Source: Helochares maculicollis (lineage: Eukaryota > Arthropoda > Insecta > Coleoptera > Hydrophilidae). From it: DNA of 51,607 nucleotides. Below, one piece after another: positions 37,901-48,300 of this stretch. How positions within the stretch are numbered: position 1 is the stretch's first letter; each line of letters begins with the position of its first letter. The notes beneath the pieces are model-generated. The model worked only from the letters and a program-made list of their open reading frames with translations, did no database searches and was not told the DNA's origin. Position numbers and translations under genes: made by a program. The stretch spans positions 1-51,607 of the forward strand of contig JAWQRO010000163.1 of assembly GCA_033557835.1 (NCBI GenBank). Direction: 5' to 3'.

Positions 37901-38175
37901 TGTAACCGTAACATTCAAATCAAGTGTCCAATACAAAGGATCAAATAAAAATTGTCTTCTCTAAACCGCACACCATTTTCGAGCTATTTTTCATTAACAA
38001 AAAAGCATTCGCCATAATCATCGATTCTTACATATAACCATCAACCCAAAAATCTTCTACGATAAAAAAAACCCACAAAACGTTTCTCAAAGACAACCCA
38101 GACGATTTTCTGAGCTTTGAGAGTAAAGGCAATGTCTTTCATAATGAACAAAGCTAACTGCATAGAAAAGCTTAT

Positions 38176-38640
38176 CTACTCCTTACTGATCCATAGAAAA
38201 AACACTTTCTCAATTTCCTTGGCTGTTAATGGGCTGTTACTTGCAAATAACCTTGTGATGGTGTCTTTAGAAGTCTTACCCCTTGATTCAAATATTTCAT
38301 CAACATCATGAATACCAAATGGAGCTTGATCAGCAACTGCTGTATCTTTCCACTTGTTGAATTTCTTCAATTATTGGGTAATAGGAAAATCTCGTTCATA
38401 TTTTTACCATTTATTCTTCTTTTTGTTTTTTTTTTCTTGTTGTAGAGCTGTTGGTCTGTCAATTCTGAAGGCGTTGTCCGAGAGAACCTTGTGATATAGA
38501 TTGCTAGTTGTCTTTAATGTTGTCTTAAAGGTCAACAAATGCCTGCTGGTCTACATGCCTGCTGTACTTTAACGGTATTCGCCGTAGTCCTCTGCATCTA
38601 ACGCACCAATCTTTTTCTCTGTCTCCCCCATCTTACTATG
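38176..38640 (-). pseudogene. decayed coding sequence, probably element-derived
   Basis: The minus strand reads as protein-like sequence interrupted by one frameshift and two stops. A piece near 38575-38525 (SRHVDQQAFVDL) is followed in another frame by TSNLYHKVLSDNAFRIDRPT, a lysine-rich run near 38420, and after two in-frame stops a clean stretch from 38370 (FNKWKDTAVADQAPFGIHDV, later KEIEKVFFLWIS). The last part ends at a possible donor (ATCA|GTAAGG), but in-frame stops upstream favour a pseudogene. It lies just beyond the 3' side of the gypsy-like relic and may belong to it or to a neighbouring copy. No family was recognised. Confidence 0.4.
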
Positions 38641-38753
38641 TCCATAATACCATACTGCTTCCGGATATCTACATCCTATCTCTACTAGTCTTACTTAGGA
38701 TGGTTCTCGTCTTCATCTCGCTAATTCTCAACATACTTTTACTACTTCCATCC

Positions 38754-38937
38754 AGGGATTCTTTACTTAATCTACCCCAAAATCGTCACCTAATTATTTC
38801 TTACTAACTTACTTGTAGTACTACCTTCTATTTACATTATTTACAAGATTTATTTATCTACTAAAATTTATTTAATTACCTTTTACATCAATTCGATTAA
38901 TGTTCTACTGACCTCTTCTGTCATAGAGCCGAACTGA
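38754..38937 (-). repeat. direct repeat copy B, 3' end of a retroelement
   Basis: This 184-base segment matches 40151-40333 in the same orientation. Both read on the minus strand as the final codons of a protein (F-G-x-x-T-x-E-x-S-R-x-L-x-E-L-M, stop) followed by similar AT-rich noncoding sequence ending in 'gggtagattaagtaaagaa'. They are either long terminal repeats that include the coding end, or two adjacent copies of one element. Confidence 0.75.
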
Positions 38938-39128
38938 GTCGGTCTTGCTGTCTTCCTCGGATCTTCTAATAAAGGAAAGCGTTCACAATCCTTATCCAGT
39001 GTAACCGTTGATGCAATAGTCGCCCTGAATTGGCCTCTGTTGGGGTACGTTTCATACGCCCATACGTTACTAGGACCTTTCCAAAGAATGCCTCGAACGA
39101 CCTCGCAATTATCTGGGGTAGCAGTACG
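38883..39128 (-). pseudogene. 81-codon C-terminal remnant of the retroelement polyprotein
   Basis: An uninterrupted minus-strand frame runs 81 codons to a TAA at 38885-38883, with no ATG near its start; an in-frame TAA lies just upstream at 39131. It includes GILWKGPSNVWAYETYPNRG in the middle and QFGSMTEEVSRTLIELM at the end. The last 15 residues are shared, with conservative changes, by the segment at 40273-40330, so this end was under protein-level constraint. The family of this portion was not recognised; its position downstream of the protease and macro-domain remnants suggests it is the end of the same polyprotein. Confidence 0.45.
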
Positions 39129-39526
39129 TTAACTTCTAAATTTCAGTAAGGGTGACAACAAGTATTGTTTCCTTACATACACCAACAGGATTTATTATAG
39201 TTAAGTCCATTAAAATACATGCATTTCGTCCTGGCTCTGACGAGGCTCGTTATACTGTCCTCTTTTTAAGGTAGATCTTCTCGATCAGGTCTAACTAACT
39301 TTCTGTAGGACTAGTAGCTCCCGGCATGGATTATATCCCGTGTGGAGCATTCGCCATCACCGGCTCCGCTCAACTACAGTTGACATATCTTCTGGTTTTC
39401 TTTGGCCATCTGGCAATGACGATAGCTGCACGAATCGTTTCTCTGGGAACCCATAGTAAAGAAGAAGAAACAATATACTGTTTCTCGCGGTCCCATTGGC
39501 CGCTCTGTTATGCTGGGGATATAACA

Positions 39527-39685
39527 TCAGGCCATATCATCCATTCCAGTGCCTTGAAGAAGCTCTTCAAACATTCCCCTGATTATTTTCCAATCCATGC
39601 GATCTAAGCCACTACCCAACTTTGGAATTGCAAATTGTTTAAACGTCCCTGCATGTATATCAGCGATTTGTTGTTCATCTTCGTC
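39527..39685 (-). pseudogene. C-terminal part of a macro (ADP-ribose-binding) domain
   Basis: The minus strand encodes about 52 residues, DEDEQQIADIHAGTFKQFAI followed by PKLGSGLDRMDWKIIRGMFE, then a TGA. The motif P-K-x-G-x-G-L-D-x-x-D-W followed by an amphipathic helix and a G-T-G strand entry is the signature of the last third of TARG1/OARD1-type macro domains, which bind ADP-ribose and remove it from proteins. It overlaps the end of the protease frame by 11 bases in a +1 frame, as if both were once one polyprotein. The N-terminal two thirds of the macro fold, including the strand with the first nucleotide-binding loop, are not found. The stop falls where the final strand should begin. Confidence 0.6.
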
Positions 39686-39930
39686 GTTGTTTCCCCATTA
39701 CAGACCCTAATGACTGCTGTGTACGACCTCTGGCAAACTCCTGGGAGGAACCACTATCTCTTGTACTAGAGACGTCTGACAGCGTGGCAACAGAGTAATC
39801 AGCGAAGAATACCTCGTTTTCTAACCTTAAGCTACGATTTCTAAAATCCAACACTAAATCATACTTCTCCATGAAGTCCGTTCTCAGACTGGTTTCATCT
39901 ATGATCTAAGTGACTGCCATGGTATGATTA
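39675..39930 (-). pseudogene. Ty3/gypsy-like retroelement protease remnant
   Basis: On the minus strand the peptide FNHTMAVT-stop-IIDETSLRTDFMEKYDLVLD followed by FRNRSLRL matches the C-terminal half of retropepsin from Ty3/gypsy-type elements: the I-x-G-x-D-F-L-x-K-Y/F-x-x-x-x-D block and the strand that follows. The N-terminal D-T/S-G catalytic motif was not found upstream. One stop interrupts the sequence near 39905. The frame then continues through an acidic and Ser-rich linker to a stop at 39675. The remnant lies between two direct repeats about 1.4 kb apart, as an element or its deleted derivative would. Confidence 0.6.
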
Positions 39931-40150
39931 AATAGTTTAGAACTCAGGGAAAGAGCATCTCTTCCTGCATCCTGGTATTCTCGGCAGTAGCAGTATGCAT
40001 TCCCAATGCCTTATTAAATTACTTTTAAGTCGATGCTTTTTTTTCTTATTTTTCCTATTCCTTATCTTCCCAAATTACTGAAATTTTTGGTTCCTTTTTT
40101 AATTTAATTATTTTTGTTACGATTGTCACGATATCCATGGAGGGGTTTTC

Positions 40151-40333
40151 AGGGGTTCTTTACTTAATCTACCCAAAAAAATATCGTTTATTTATTTCTC
40201 ATTTATTTAGTTGTAGTACTACTTTCTATTTACACTACTTACAATATTTATTGATCTACTAATCTTTCTTTATTTATTATTTACATCAGTTCGACTAATG
40301 CTCTACTAGCCTCCTTGGTCAGAAAGCCGAACT
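40151..40333 (-). repeat. direct repeat copy A, 3' end of a retroelement
   Basis: This is the partner of 38754-38937, offset by about 1397 bases. Its coding tail reads EFGFLTKEASRALVELM on the minus strand, ending at a TAA near 40273. Homology fades beyond 'aggggttctttac' at 40151 on one side and about 40335 on the other. Confidence 0.75.
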
Positions 40334-40339
40334 CTTCAG

Positions 40340-41640
40340 CAGTGTTTGGTTCTTCATTAGTGTTGATTTTAACATAGAGACTGTCCATTTGTGGTGGTTT
40401 ATACAGCTACTCGTAGAATATGAGTGTGACTGACGACAATTGTCACTATTTGTTCACGCTCTATGATTATCTTTTGCTTGTTTTTCTTGTAGCTCTTTCT
40501 TATTTCAAATCTTCTCGAAGCCGCTCACATATAAATAGTTCAATACAGAAAATGAGGCAATCATTAATAGTCCACCAACACTAGAAACAGTTTTGGTTTT
40601 GTTTGAATAATTCAAAACTAATAATTTATTGTTCCTGAAAAAATAACCAATGCAATTAAAGAAATCGTACAACTTATATCTTATGGTCAAGTATTACTAC
40701 TGTTAGTAACACAAAATCGTAACTTTTGCTGCATTTATTATCTAGATTCGTGATTCAGATGGATAACATCAAATATTAGACTGCTAAATTTACAAACACT
40801 TAAAAAACGCTTAGTTTCTTCGAACAAATCTTCTCTCAAAGTTGCAATATTGAAAGCTTTTCACCTAAATTTTTTTGTTGTTCTTTGAATAATATAATTT
40901 GGACTATAGTCGGGAGTTGACAAATATAGCAATAGCAATAGTAGACGAATCACCGACCTTTTAGAAAATATTCTCCCGAAAGGGTATCACGGATTAAGCG
41001 TTCGGTAGCAGCGGTGATGTTAGTATGACGCAAGCAATTTGAAATGCACTTGACTACCCAATAGTAGTGTGATGAAAATAAAAACAAACTCTAATATTCA
41101 CGCCAGCGACTTCAGGCAGTTGCTAGTACGAACTTGAATTTGGGATTTAAATTAATCTTCTTGTTTAGAAATCATAACTTTGTATTCGCAAACTTTTCAT
41201 TCTAACTGAATCCTCTTAGAGGATAACGATTGCGCTATTTTACGCTTAGAAAAATGTTGCATCTGTATCTGCATATCTGAGAATGCAAAATCACTTCAAA
41301 ATTATGTAAAAACATCGTTTCTTCTTTTAACCCATATTCTGTCTTTGGGTTTATGATCACTGTGTTCATTTTTCTTTGGCCGATTAAACTCAGGAAGCAA
41401 ATGTCGACTACCTTGTGTTAAAATTTTAAGACCATTTTCGAACAGTATACAAAAATAACATTAATATGCAATCGCATACGACTTTTGTGTCAATGCTTTC
41501 CATCCCCAAATGTTGCAGAAACAGATTTTCTGTTTATAAACTCTAGAGTCAGAGGCTACTCAAAAGAAAAATGACATAACGGGGCGGATCGATCCGAAGA
41601 CGGAGTATGAATGCTTTTAATGAAATCCACTGAACGATTT
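40340..41640. other. intergenic stretch without a recognisable gene
   Basis: A lysine-rich reading near 40505-40440 on the minus strand resembles the lysine-rich piece at 38420, so the first 150 bases may still be retroelement. Beyond that nothing was identified apart from a perfect 12-base palindrome 'cggatcgatccg' near 41585. Confidence 0.45.
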
Positions 41641-41642
41641 TT

Positions 41643-41945
41643 TCATTCCCGTAATACTATACGAAGCATAGTAAAAGAAATGTATTGGGATAATGAAAAA
41701 ATTCGACCTCTAGATTTGGACGGATTTTCACGTTTTGAGTACTGCTGAATCAATTTTTAGTATTTTTGGCCTGACGTCTGTATATCTCGTAATGAAGAGG
41801 GGGAGGCTATCGCCCCCTTAACCGTTCCCCCATGCGCTCCGCTTTTTACATTCCCGTATATAAAGTCTAGTAAACGGAAGGTATTGCGGCCATCAAGATA
41901 TTCGACATCAAGATTTTGGCGGATTTCCACGTTTTGTCTAATTTT
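41643..41945. repeat. ~205-bp diverged tandem repeat, two units
   Basis: 'cattcccgta' at 41643 and 41850 each begin a unit that continues with '(c/a)taAAG', 'AGTAAA', 'GGTATTG/TGTATTGG', 'ATTCGAC' and ends 'GCGGATTTCCACGTTTTG' or its variant 'acggattttcacgttttg'. Between the units is a hairpin-prone 'gggggaggctatcgccccc' near 41799 and a short CG-rich patch. Confidence 0.75.
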
Positions 41946-41949
41946 TGAA

Positions 41950-43145
41950 TAACTTGCTTGCTTCATACTTTAATTCTAACAACATGAAGTGTCGAGCAGT
42001 GATTTTTAACTTCAGTCATAAATACATCAAAGAACTTTGCTTTTGACTTACGACATTTTGAAATCTAAATTGGAAACGTCTTTTTAATTACGTGCTTTTG
42101 GGTTTCAATTAAAACCAACTTTTTTAAACAGGGACCTAAAAAATTGTATTATTCTCAGCCTGTTGCGTCCGACGTAGAAATCAGATGTCTTTAAAAGTCC
42201 ATTAAGAATAACATTTTATTCGCAGCCTTCTTTCTGAACTTAAAGAGATCGGATATGTTTCGGTCCGCTTCGGCCACTGAAGAGATCATGTGGTCTGGAA
42301 ATGTTCATCTATGACTTAACATATAATCAGTCTAATTTCAGCCGACGTAGAAAAATCAAATGCCCTTGAAACTTTCATCAGGGATTCATATTCTGACTTC
42401 GGCGGTTAAAGAGATGTGCTTGAATATCCTTTCCTCCACCATAGCTTGTTTTATCTTCAACTTTGTTGCGGCCGCTGTAAAAAATACGAGTTCTAAAAGG
42501 TTCCATCTGAGACCAAGATTCAACTTACTGCCGATCCAGTTTCGATGGTAAGAGAGCTCGGATGTGCTTCTATATTATTTCTTTGCTGATCACTTGTTTT
42601 ACTTTAATTTTGGCATCGGCAGAAGAAGAGATTAGATTTCATAATTCGAATCACCATGAAAGAAACAACATAACTTTCTGTCACTTGATTACATCTATGA
42701 CTTGTATGTATCCTGATCATCCTGATTTGTGGATGAACGCTGATTTTGATTGGAAGAGAAAAAAGTTCGGTCGGTTCACTGAATCGCCTTCTTTCTTTGA
42801 ATTTCGGTACTTTTATGTCATGAAGGCGACTTTAAGGTCATAGAACGATGCAAGGCCACATACCCCTCTTAAGAAGGCATCCATTTGATTGAGTTAATTC
42901 CGGATATCCTCGATGATTAGCGGTTCATCGATCGATCGACTCTCTTTTGTTCTGATCAAAATTTTGCATTCACGAGGGGACTAGGCTGCATGGGTGTCGT
43001 AGTTAACTGTTTTGCAAAAGTATTTGTTATCTCTTTCATGGACAATTTATTACAACTTCTTCTTTTTTCTTGGTACAGTCGCATGGCAACTATTTAGCCA
43101 TTCGGAGATTGTTGAGACGGTAAAACCATGATGGCGTCGTCTGGC
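41950..43145. other. intergenic stretch, weak repeats only
   Basis: Near-identical 'cgacgtagaaa.atca.atg' phrases at about 42168 and 42343, each followed some 100 bases later by 'aagagat(c/g)', suggest a very diverged tandem repeat of about 175 bases. Open frames at 42360-42551 and 42562-42843 have no recognisable content. The last 100 bases before the LINE frame probably belong to that element's 3' region. Confidence 0.4.
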
Positions 43146-43150
43146 TCATA

Positions 43151-43660
43151 TTATGCCGTCTCCCATGGCATGTGTGGTTGAATTTTGTTATCGTTTAGGA
43201 TTATACAGGATGTTGTGTGTACTGTTGGCTTATTGTTTCTATTTGCAAGTGTTTCGCTAGGGTATTCTACTAGGATTTTCGTAAACCTTTCAGCAAATCT
43301 GAGTTTAATTTTGACTTTCTTAATGTAAGAATGTAGCACCATGAACGTGGAGATAGGCGGAATGCTCAAAATGAAATGTATTGAGATTGGAGTGGGTATT
43401 TTTTCATTAATCAGGGACATTACTAGATTGTTAATATTGTCAAACCTATCACGGCAACAAAAAAAAATGTGATTTAGATTCCCTACCTCCCCACAGGAAC
43501 AAAGCGGCTCAGAAGCTACCCCCATCCTGCACAGTTGCAAGGGAGTGCACACATGGTTAGACCTAACTCGGGAGGCAAACGAAGTGATTTCTCTCGAAAG
43601 ATTAATCCTGGATTTGAACCAGGATTCCAAAGAAACTTTTGGATTATAACTTATAGCAAA
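43151..43660 (-). pseudogene. non-LTR retrotransposon ORF2 C-terminal fragment
   Basis: About 170 codons are open on the minus strand, ending at a TAA near 43148. It contains a typical ORF2 tail of Jockey/I/R1-like LINEs. A conserved lead-in (LSREITSFASRVRSNHVCTP) is followed by a Cys-His motif, PLCSCGEVGNLNHIFFCC, the C-x-C...H...C zinc-binding element that follows reverse transcriptase (and RNase H, where present) in these elements. The rest is the short conserved C-terminal extension. Stops at about 43670 mark the broken upstream end, so reverse transcriptase is missing. The 5' truncation is typical of LINE insertions. The frame is unusually clean, which suggests a fairly young copy. Confidence 0.8.
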
Positions 43661-43779
43661 TTATTTTTATAAATTAAAATATTTACTTAAGAAATAATTC
43701 ATGTTATCAATGTTATCAATTGTAATTGACTATAGACGCATGGTTTTTTCAATATTTTAGTGTATTTATTTCTTGTACG

Positions 43780-44275
43780 TCTTGTGTTCGAAGTTTTTAT
43801 GAGCTTGTTTTTTCTGGACTAGTTATAAGTGTTCATTTTTGCTTCATCATTGATTTAATTCCAAAACGTAATTTTATGATGTAATATGTTGGTTACCTGT
43901 ATAAATAAATATAATTGTAATGCGTCTTATAATGGGTGGATTTTGTACATAACATATTTATTCTCAAATATTTGTAAATGTTGCTAAACTTGTTCTGCTT
44001 AAAAGTAGAGTCGGTGGAATTTGTTGAAGCGTGAAATTTTTATGAACTTATTTTTCCTCAATTCGTAATATGTGTGCATCTTTACCTTAGCCCAATATTT
44101 GTAGCACTAATCTCATACCGAAAGGTTCTTTTATAATGAATTATAAGCATGATTGTTTTCTGTATAAATAATTATATTTGTAATACGTCTTATAATAGAT
44201 GAGATTTGTAAGTTGTTTATTCTCAACTAGTTGTAAGTCTTGCTAAGCTTGTTCTGCTACAAAGTAGATCAAGCA
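43780..44275. repeat. ~250-bp tandem duplication
   Basis: Two units align through 'ttttatgagcttg/ttttatgaacttat' (43796, 44039), 'tgtataaata(a/t)', 'gtaatgcgtcttataat/gtaatacgtcttataat' (43917, 44181), 'ttattctcaa' and 'cttgttctgct.aaaagtaga/caaagtaga' (43988, 44247). Spacing drifts from about 243 to 265 bases because of small insertions. Confidence 0.85.
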
Positions 44276-44299
44276 TGACACCAAGCAAGAATATTTTAG

Positions 44300-44680
44300 G
44301 ATTCATTTTAATTAGAATGCAAAACTTAAGGGAAATTGTAAATAATAAGTAGTTTTAGCGAAGATTCTTGTTTACAGCCTCAGCCTCAGAGCCGCATCAC
44401 TCTCTGAGAATTGTTAGTGAATATTTTTATCATTAGTGCTTAAAAGTGTGTTTAAAGTATTGTTCACCGAGGAAGGAGGAAGTACTTCTAGGATTCATCT
44501 TAGCAAGAATAACTTAGTAAATTGCGGTTATTAGGTACTTTTGGAGAAGATTCTTGTTTACAGCCTCAGCATTAGAGCTGAACCACTCTCTGAGAGTGGT
44601 CGGTAAATGTTTCTAGCATTCGTGCAAAGAAATGTGTTTAAAGCCTTGTTCACTGAGGAATTCGGATTGTTAGTAGCGGT
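44300..44680. repeat. ~190-bp tandem duplication
   Basis: Two adjacent units share 'gaagattcttgtttacagcc' (44358 and 44547), 'actctctgagagt/aat' and 'gtgtttaaag', followed by 'ttgttcac(c/t)gaggaa'. The first 60 bases ('ggattcat.ttag.aagaat') are also shared. It directly follows the 43780-44275 duplication and is a different family. Confidence 0.85.
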
Positions 44681-45301
44681 AAAGCCTTCTTGAAACTTAA
44701 AAATTTTCTACTAAATGCATTGGTGACTGAAGCTGTGACTAGGAACTTTACATTGCACTTTTATACTGCACATTTTTGCTGGAATCTTTAGTGGAGATAC
44801 TCCAGATTTTTGAAATCGGTTCTGACCAATAGGAGACGAATCGGATTCTGTGAATAGCCCTCAAATCCAGAGATTTAAAGTTTTAAATCAATTTCACAAA
44901 AATTAATAAAATTTATGAAGTTGACGTGTATTTTCATGACGTGTTTTGAACAATTAACAGTTTCATTGCCGATCTGCAGATAGCGGGCAGCGAAATTGTG
45001 ACGTAGCTGCGATAACACCGGCAATAGCTGTCTAAACAGCCTGTTGTGTTCCCAGTTGCAAACGAAAAGGTTCGTATTCAAGCTTAAGTGGTGCTGTTTG
45101 CAACGTTTTTGGTTCATATGAGGCGAGTTCATTTTTTCTATGTAGTATTTAATGTAATACGAATGTAAATAACTAAATATACTTAGTTACCGGTTACTTC
45201 TGCTTAAAGCTTCTATGTTACATTATTTCGTGACTAAGTTCTGATACAATTCTTGGTTAGGTTCTCACTAAATGATGTGTACTTTATTTTAGTGTCGCAA
45301 A

Positions 45302-48300
45302 ATGGAAGTAGATAAAAAACGTATAGTTAAAAGCATCCTACGCTTTATTAAGGATGAGTTAACAGGGTATAGTTTAGACCCTGAGCAAAAGGAGTCTTTG
45401 GACGTTGCCAGACAATGTTTGGAGACTACTTACGATGTGAGCAGCGGAGAAGCTCTGACGGATGTTGAGGACATTAAGACATTCTTTACTGCAAAAGAGG
45501 AACCCCAGGTATTGTATTCGATTAGTGCAGAAAGAGCCATCATAAAGCATAAAATATGACATATAGCTTTTACCGTTTCACTGTTAAATTATTACAATGC
45601 GATATTTACATTGCATAATGGGGTATAAATTCTTTATTTGCTATACAGCTAAAAACAATTGAGGCTTATCTATATACACTAACACTAAACAACTTATAGG
45701 CAGTCCTAAATTCAATAGCAATCGTATTCAACTTACCAGTTCCTTCATAATAGAAATCTTATGGTGAACGTTTTCCAATGTATGATAGTAAACACTTCAC
45801 GTAATTAGTTATAAGCTTACACCAAGCAAAATTAGACGTCATCACTTAATGTTTCTTTATATCTTTCTAATTGGTATAGCAAATGGTATTACTTGATCGT
45901 AATGATGGTTAAAACCAATGGGGACTAAAACTTGAAACCTACAGAAATAGTTAATCAATTCGCTTTAGTAGCACAGCTCATTGGGTATTAATTATATCCC
46001 CAATGTAGTTCCAAAAGCATTTCTTGTGGCCCCAAAAAATCAAATTTTTAAAAATGCCAAACTTTTAAATAATGAGAAAATACTGTCTACTGTAATTGAA
46101 TTTAACTGGGTTGGGGAATGTGCGTGTGAAATATCCCACCTGTGACGTAGTAGACCGGGGTTCGATTCCTAATTAGGGAGAACATTTAAAAAAAGGAGCA
46201 AAATGGAAGTCTAGGCTAATGACAATTACAAGGCCAAATAAAATAAAATAAATAATCAAATTTAGATTTACAATTAAATAGTTTTGATGATAACTATTAC
46301 CTCTGCTGTCTTCAAATTTTAAGAAATTCTGTTTCGTTCAGAGGATCAAGAGGGCCAATTTTATACCTTCTAAAATTTCACGTGACAAAAACCTGGAACA
46401 CAAAAGTGACAAGAAACCGTAATATAGCAAACGGGACGCTCTAGCCTAGCTATTAGAAAGCCTAGTTCAAATTCAATAATAACGAACGAGATGCCTTCGT
46501 TATTATTAAAATATATAATTTAATAATGAGGAAGACTTACTTTGTCTGTTGGCACACAAACAGGATCTTTGCTGTCCAGAACATTTTTTTTACTACAAGG
46601 GAAGCAGCCACATACAAAGGTGCGTGCTCACTGCAATGTGGGGGGAAGGCCGGCTCTTCATTTTGGTAATTATTTCATTGGACTCACGTTCTGCTGTCGA
46701 AGCTTCGTTACGTTTGTTAGACCCACGTTTCTCTTTTTAATTTCAGGTCAGCTCATCTAAACAAGCTCGAATTGTTTCTGTTCAATCAACGATAATTTCA
46801 GCATTTTCACTCTGCTTTTTCTTTTGTTTGATTCATGTTAATTTCAGTGTTTTCAGTCGGCTCTTTCTTTCGATTGAAACATTAGTTTCTATTTAACCCC
46901 TCGGCTTTTTCTTTTGTTCGACCCACGTTTACGCTTATTAATTTTCAAAAATTGTATAAACACATCAATAAATTTCATACTGTGAGCATTCGAAGCAAGG
47001 TGCTCTTCTTTGGTCATGCTTTTTACACACTGAAATGGCAGTTTCCTAAACTTCAGCAAAAAAGTGTTGAGGCAACTCACAAGATTACCTCAGTATACAA
47101 ATTCTAAAGTTCCTGAAAGTTATGATGCTGCAAAATATTCCATTGTTGATTCAATTTTGTAAAATTGTTTTTTTTTTATTGTGTATCAATACACCAATAA
47201 TCATTAACACAATTTTTTCTCACTCATTCAACGAAAATATTCAGACTAATTAATTGCTTTAGTCTTTTTTCAAGATAAATTCAAATTTCTTCCTTGTATT
47301 TAATGTTTATACATTTATATTTGTACATATTTTGCATGTGGTAGGGATTTGTTTCTATGACCAATAAGTAAAAAATCTTTACCAATAAATATTTCTATCA
47401 CTTGTGAAACATGTTCTGTATTCCGTGAAAACATTTTAACACCTTCACGTACTCCCATAAAGAAATTTACGCTGATATAAGATCACTTAGGGGTAAATTT
47501 ATTGTTGAATTTAGTAATTAATAAAATATAATTACAGTTTGGTGTACATTCATATAAGTTGATGTGTGACAAAATTATGTCTATTGTTACCATATTTTAG
47601 ATAAGAAAAACCGTTGATTGGGCCGCCTCCTTGCATTTCTTCCACATTTACATAAAATAATGTGTACTTAATTTATTATCTTGGTTCAAAAATTGAGGTT
47701 ATGACTGACCGCAAGGTATCAAAGATTTAAATGTGCCACATACTTTTGTATAACTTCCGATTTGTGTATATTTTCTTCAACATAAGCTATCTGTTAATTT
47801 AGTCCAAGTTGGATGTTCTATTTCTTTGGTTCTTGAAAATTTAAGTGATATTAGAAATTCTTAAAAATTAATTCAGTCCGGTTTAATTAATAATATAACA
47901 GATCACAAAATTGGTTGTTAAATATGAAACAATTTGTATCGTCATTCAAGAGGAAAAACAAATTTTTTAAAAATTTCTTCTGACATTGCTATTTTTACAT
48001 GCTAAACAGAGCTTTCCACTTATGATTTTATAACTATAAAGTTATTTCAGCTGGTCTCTGATGAAGTTCATGCAGAAGCAGAAACGTACAAGGTTAAGGG
48101 CAATGATTGTATGAAAAATGGGCAGTATGCCGATGCTTTAAGACATTATACAAGGTAAGTTTGTATTGAAAATAAAAATCTAACAGTCTCTTGCCTTAAT
48201 ATAAGTAACAACACAAAAAAATCATTTCCATCATTTCATTTTTCATTTAAAATGCAGACCTATAGTAAATCAATTTAATAACATTAAGTTGGCAACTAAG

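Noticed and set aside
39326..39607. 93-codon + strand frame rich in hydrophobic residues
   Set aside because: It lies antisense to the retroelement macro-domain remnant and has no independent support.
45374..45562. Minus-strand open frame opposite SGT exon 1
   Set aside because: It is the antisense shadow of a clearly coding exon.
46540..46630. Possible nested minus-strand exon in SGT intron 1 ending at GTAAGT, with a Cys-rich reading
   Set aside because: The nearest acceptor places a TGA at the start of the only plausible frame, and no partner exon was found.
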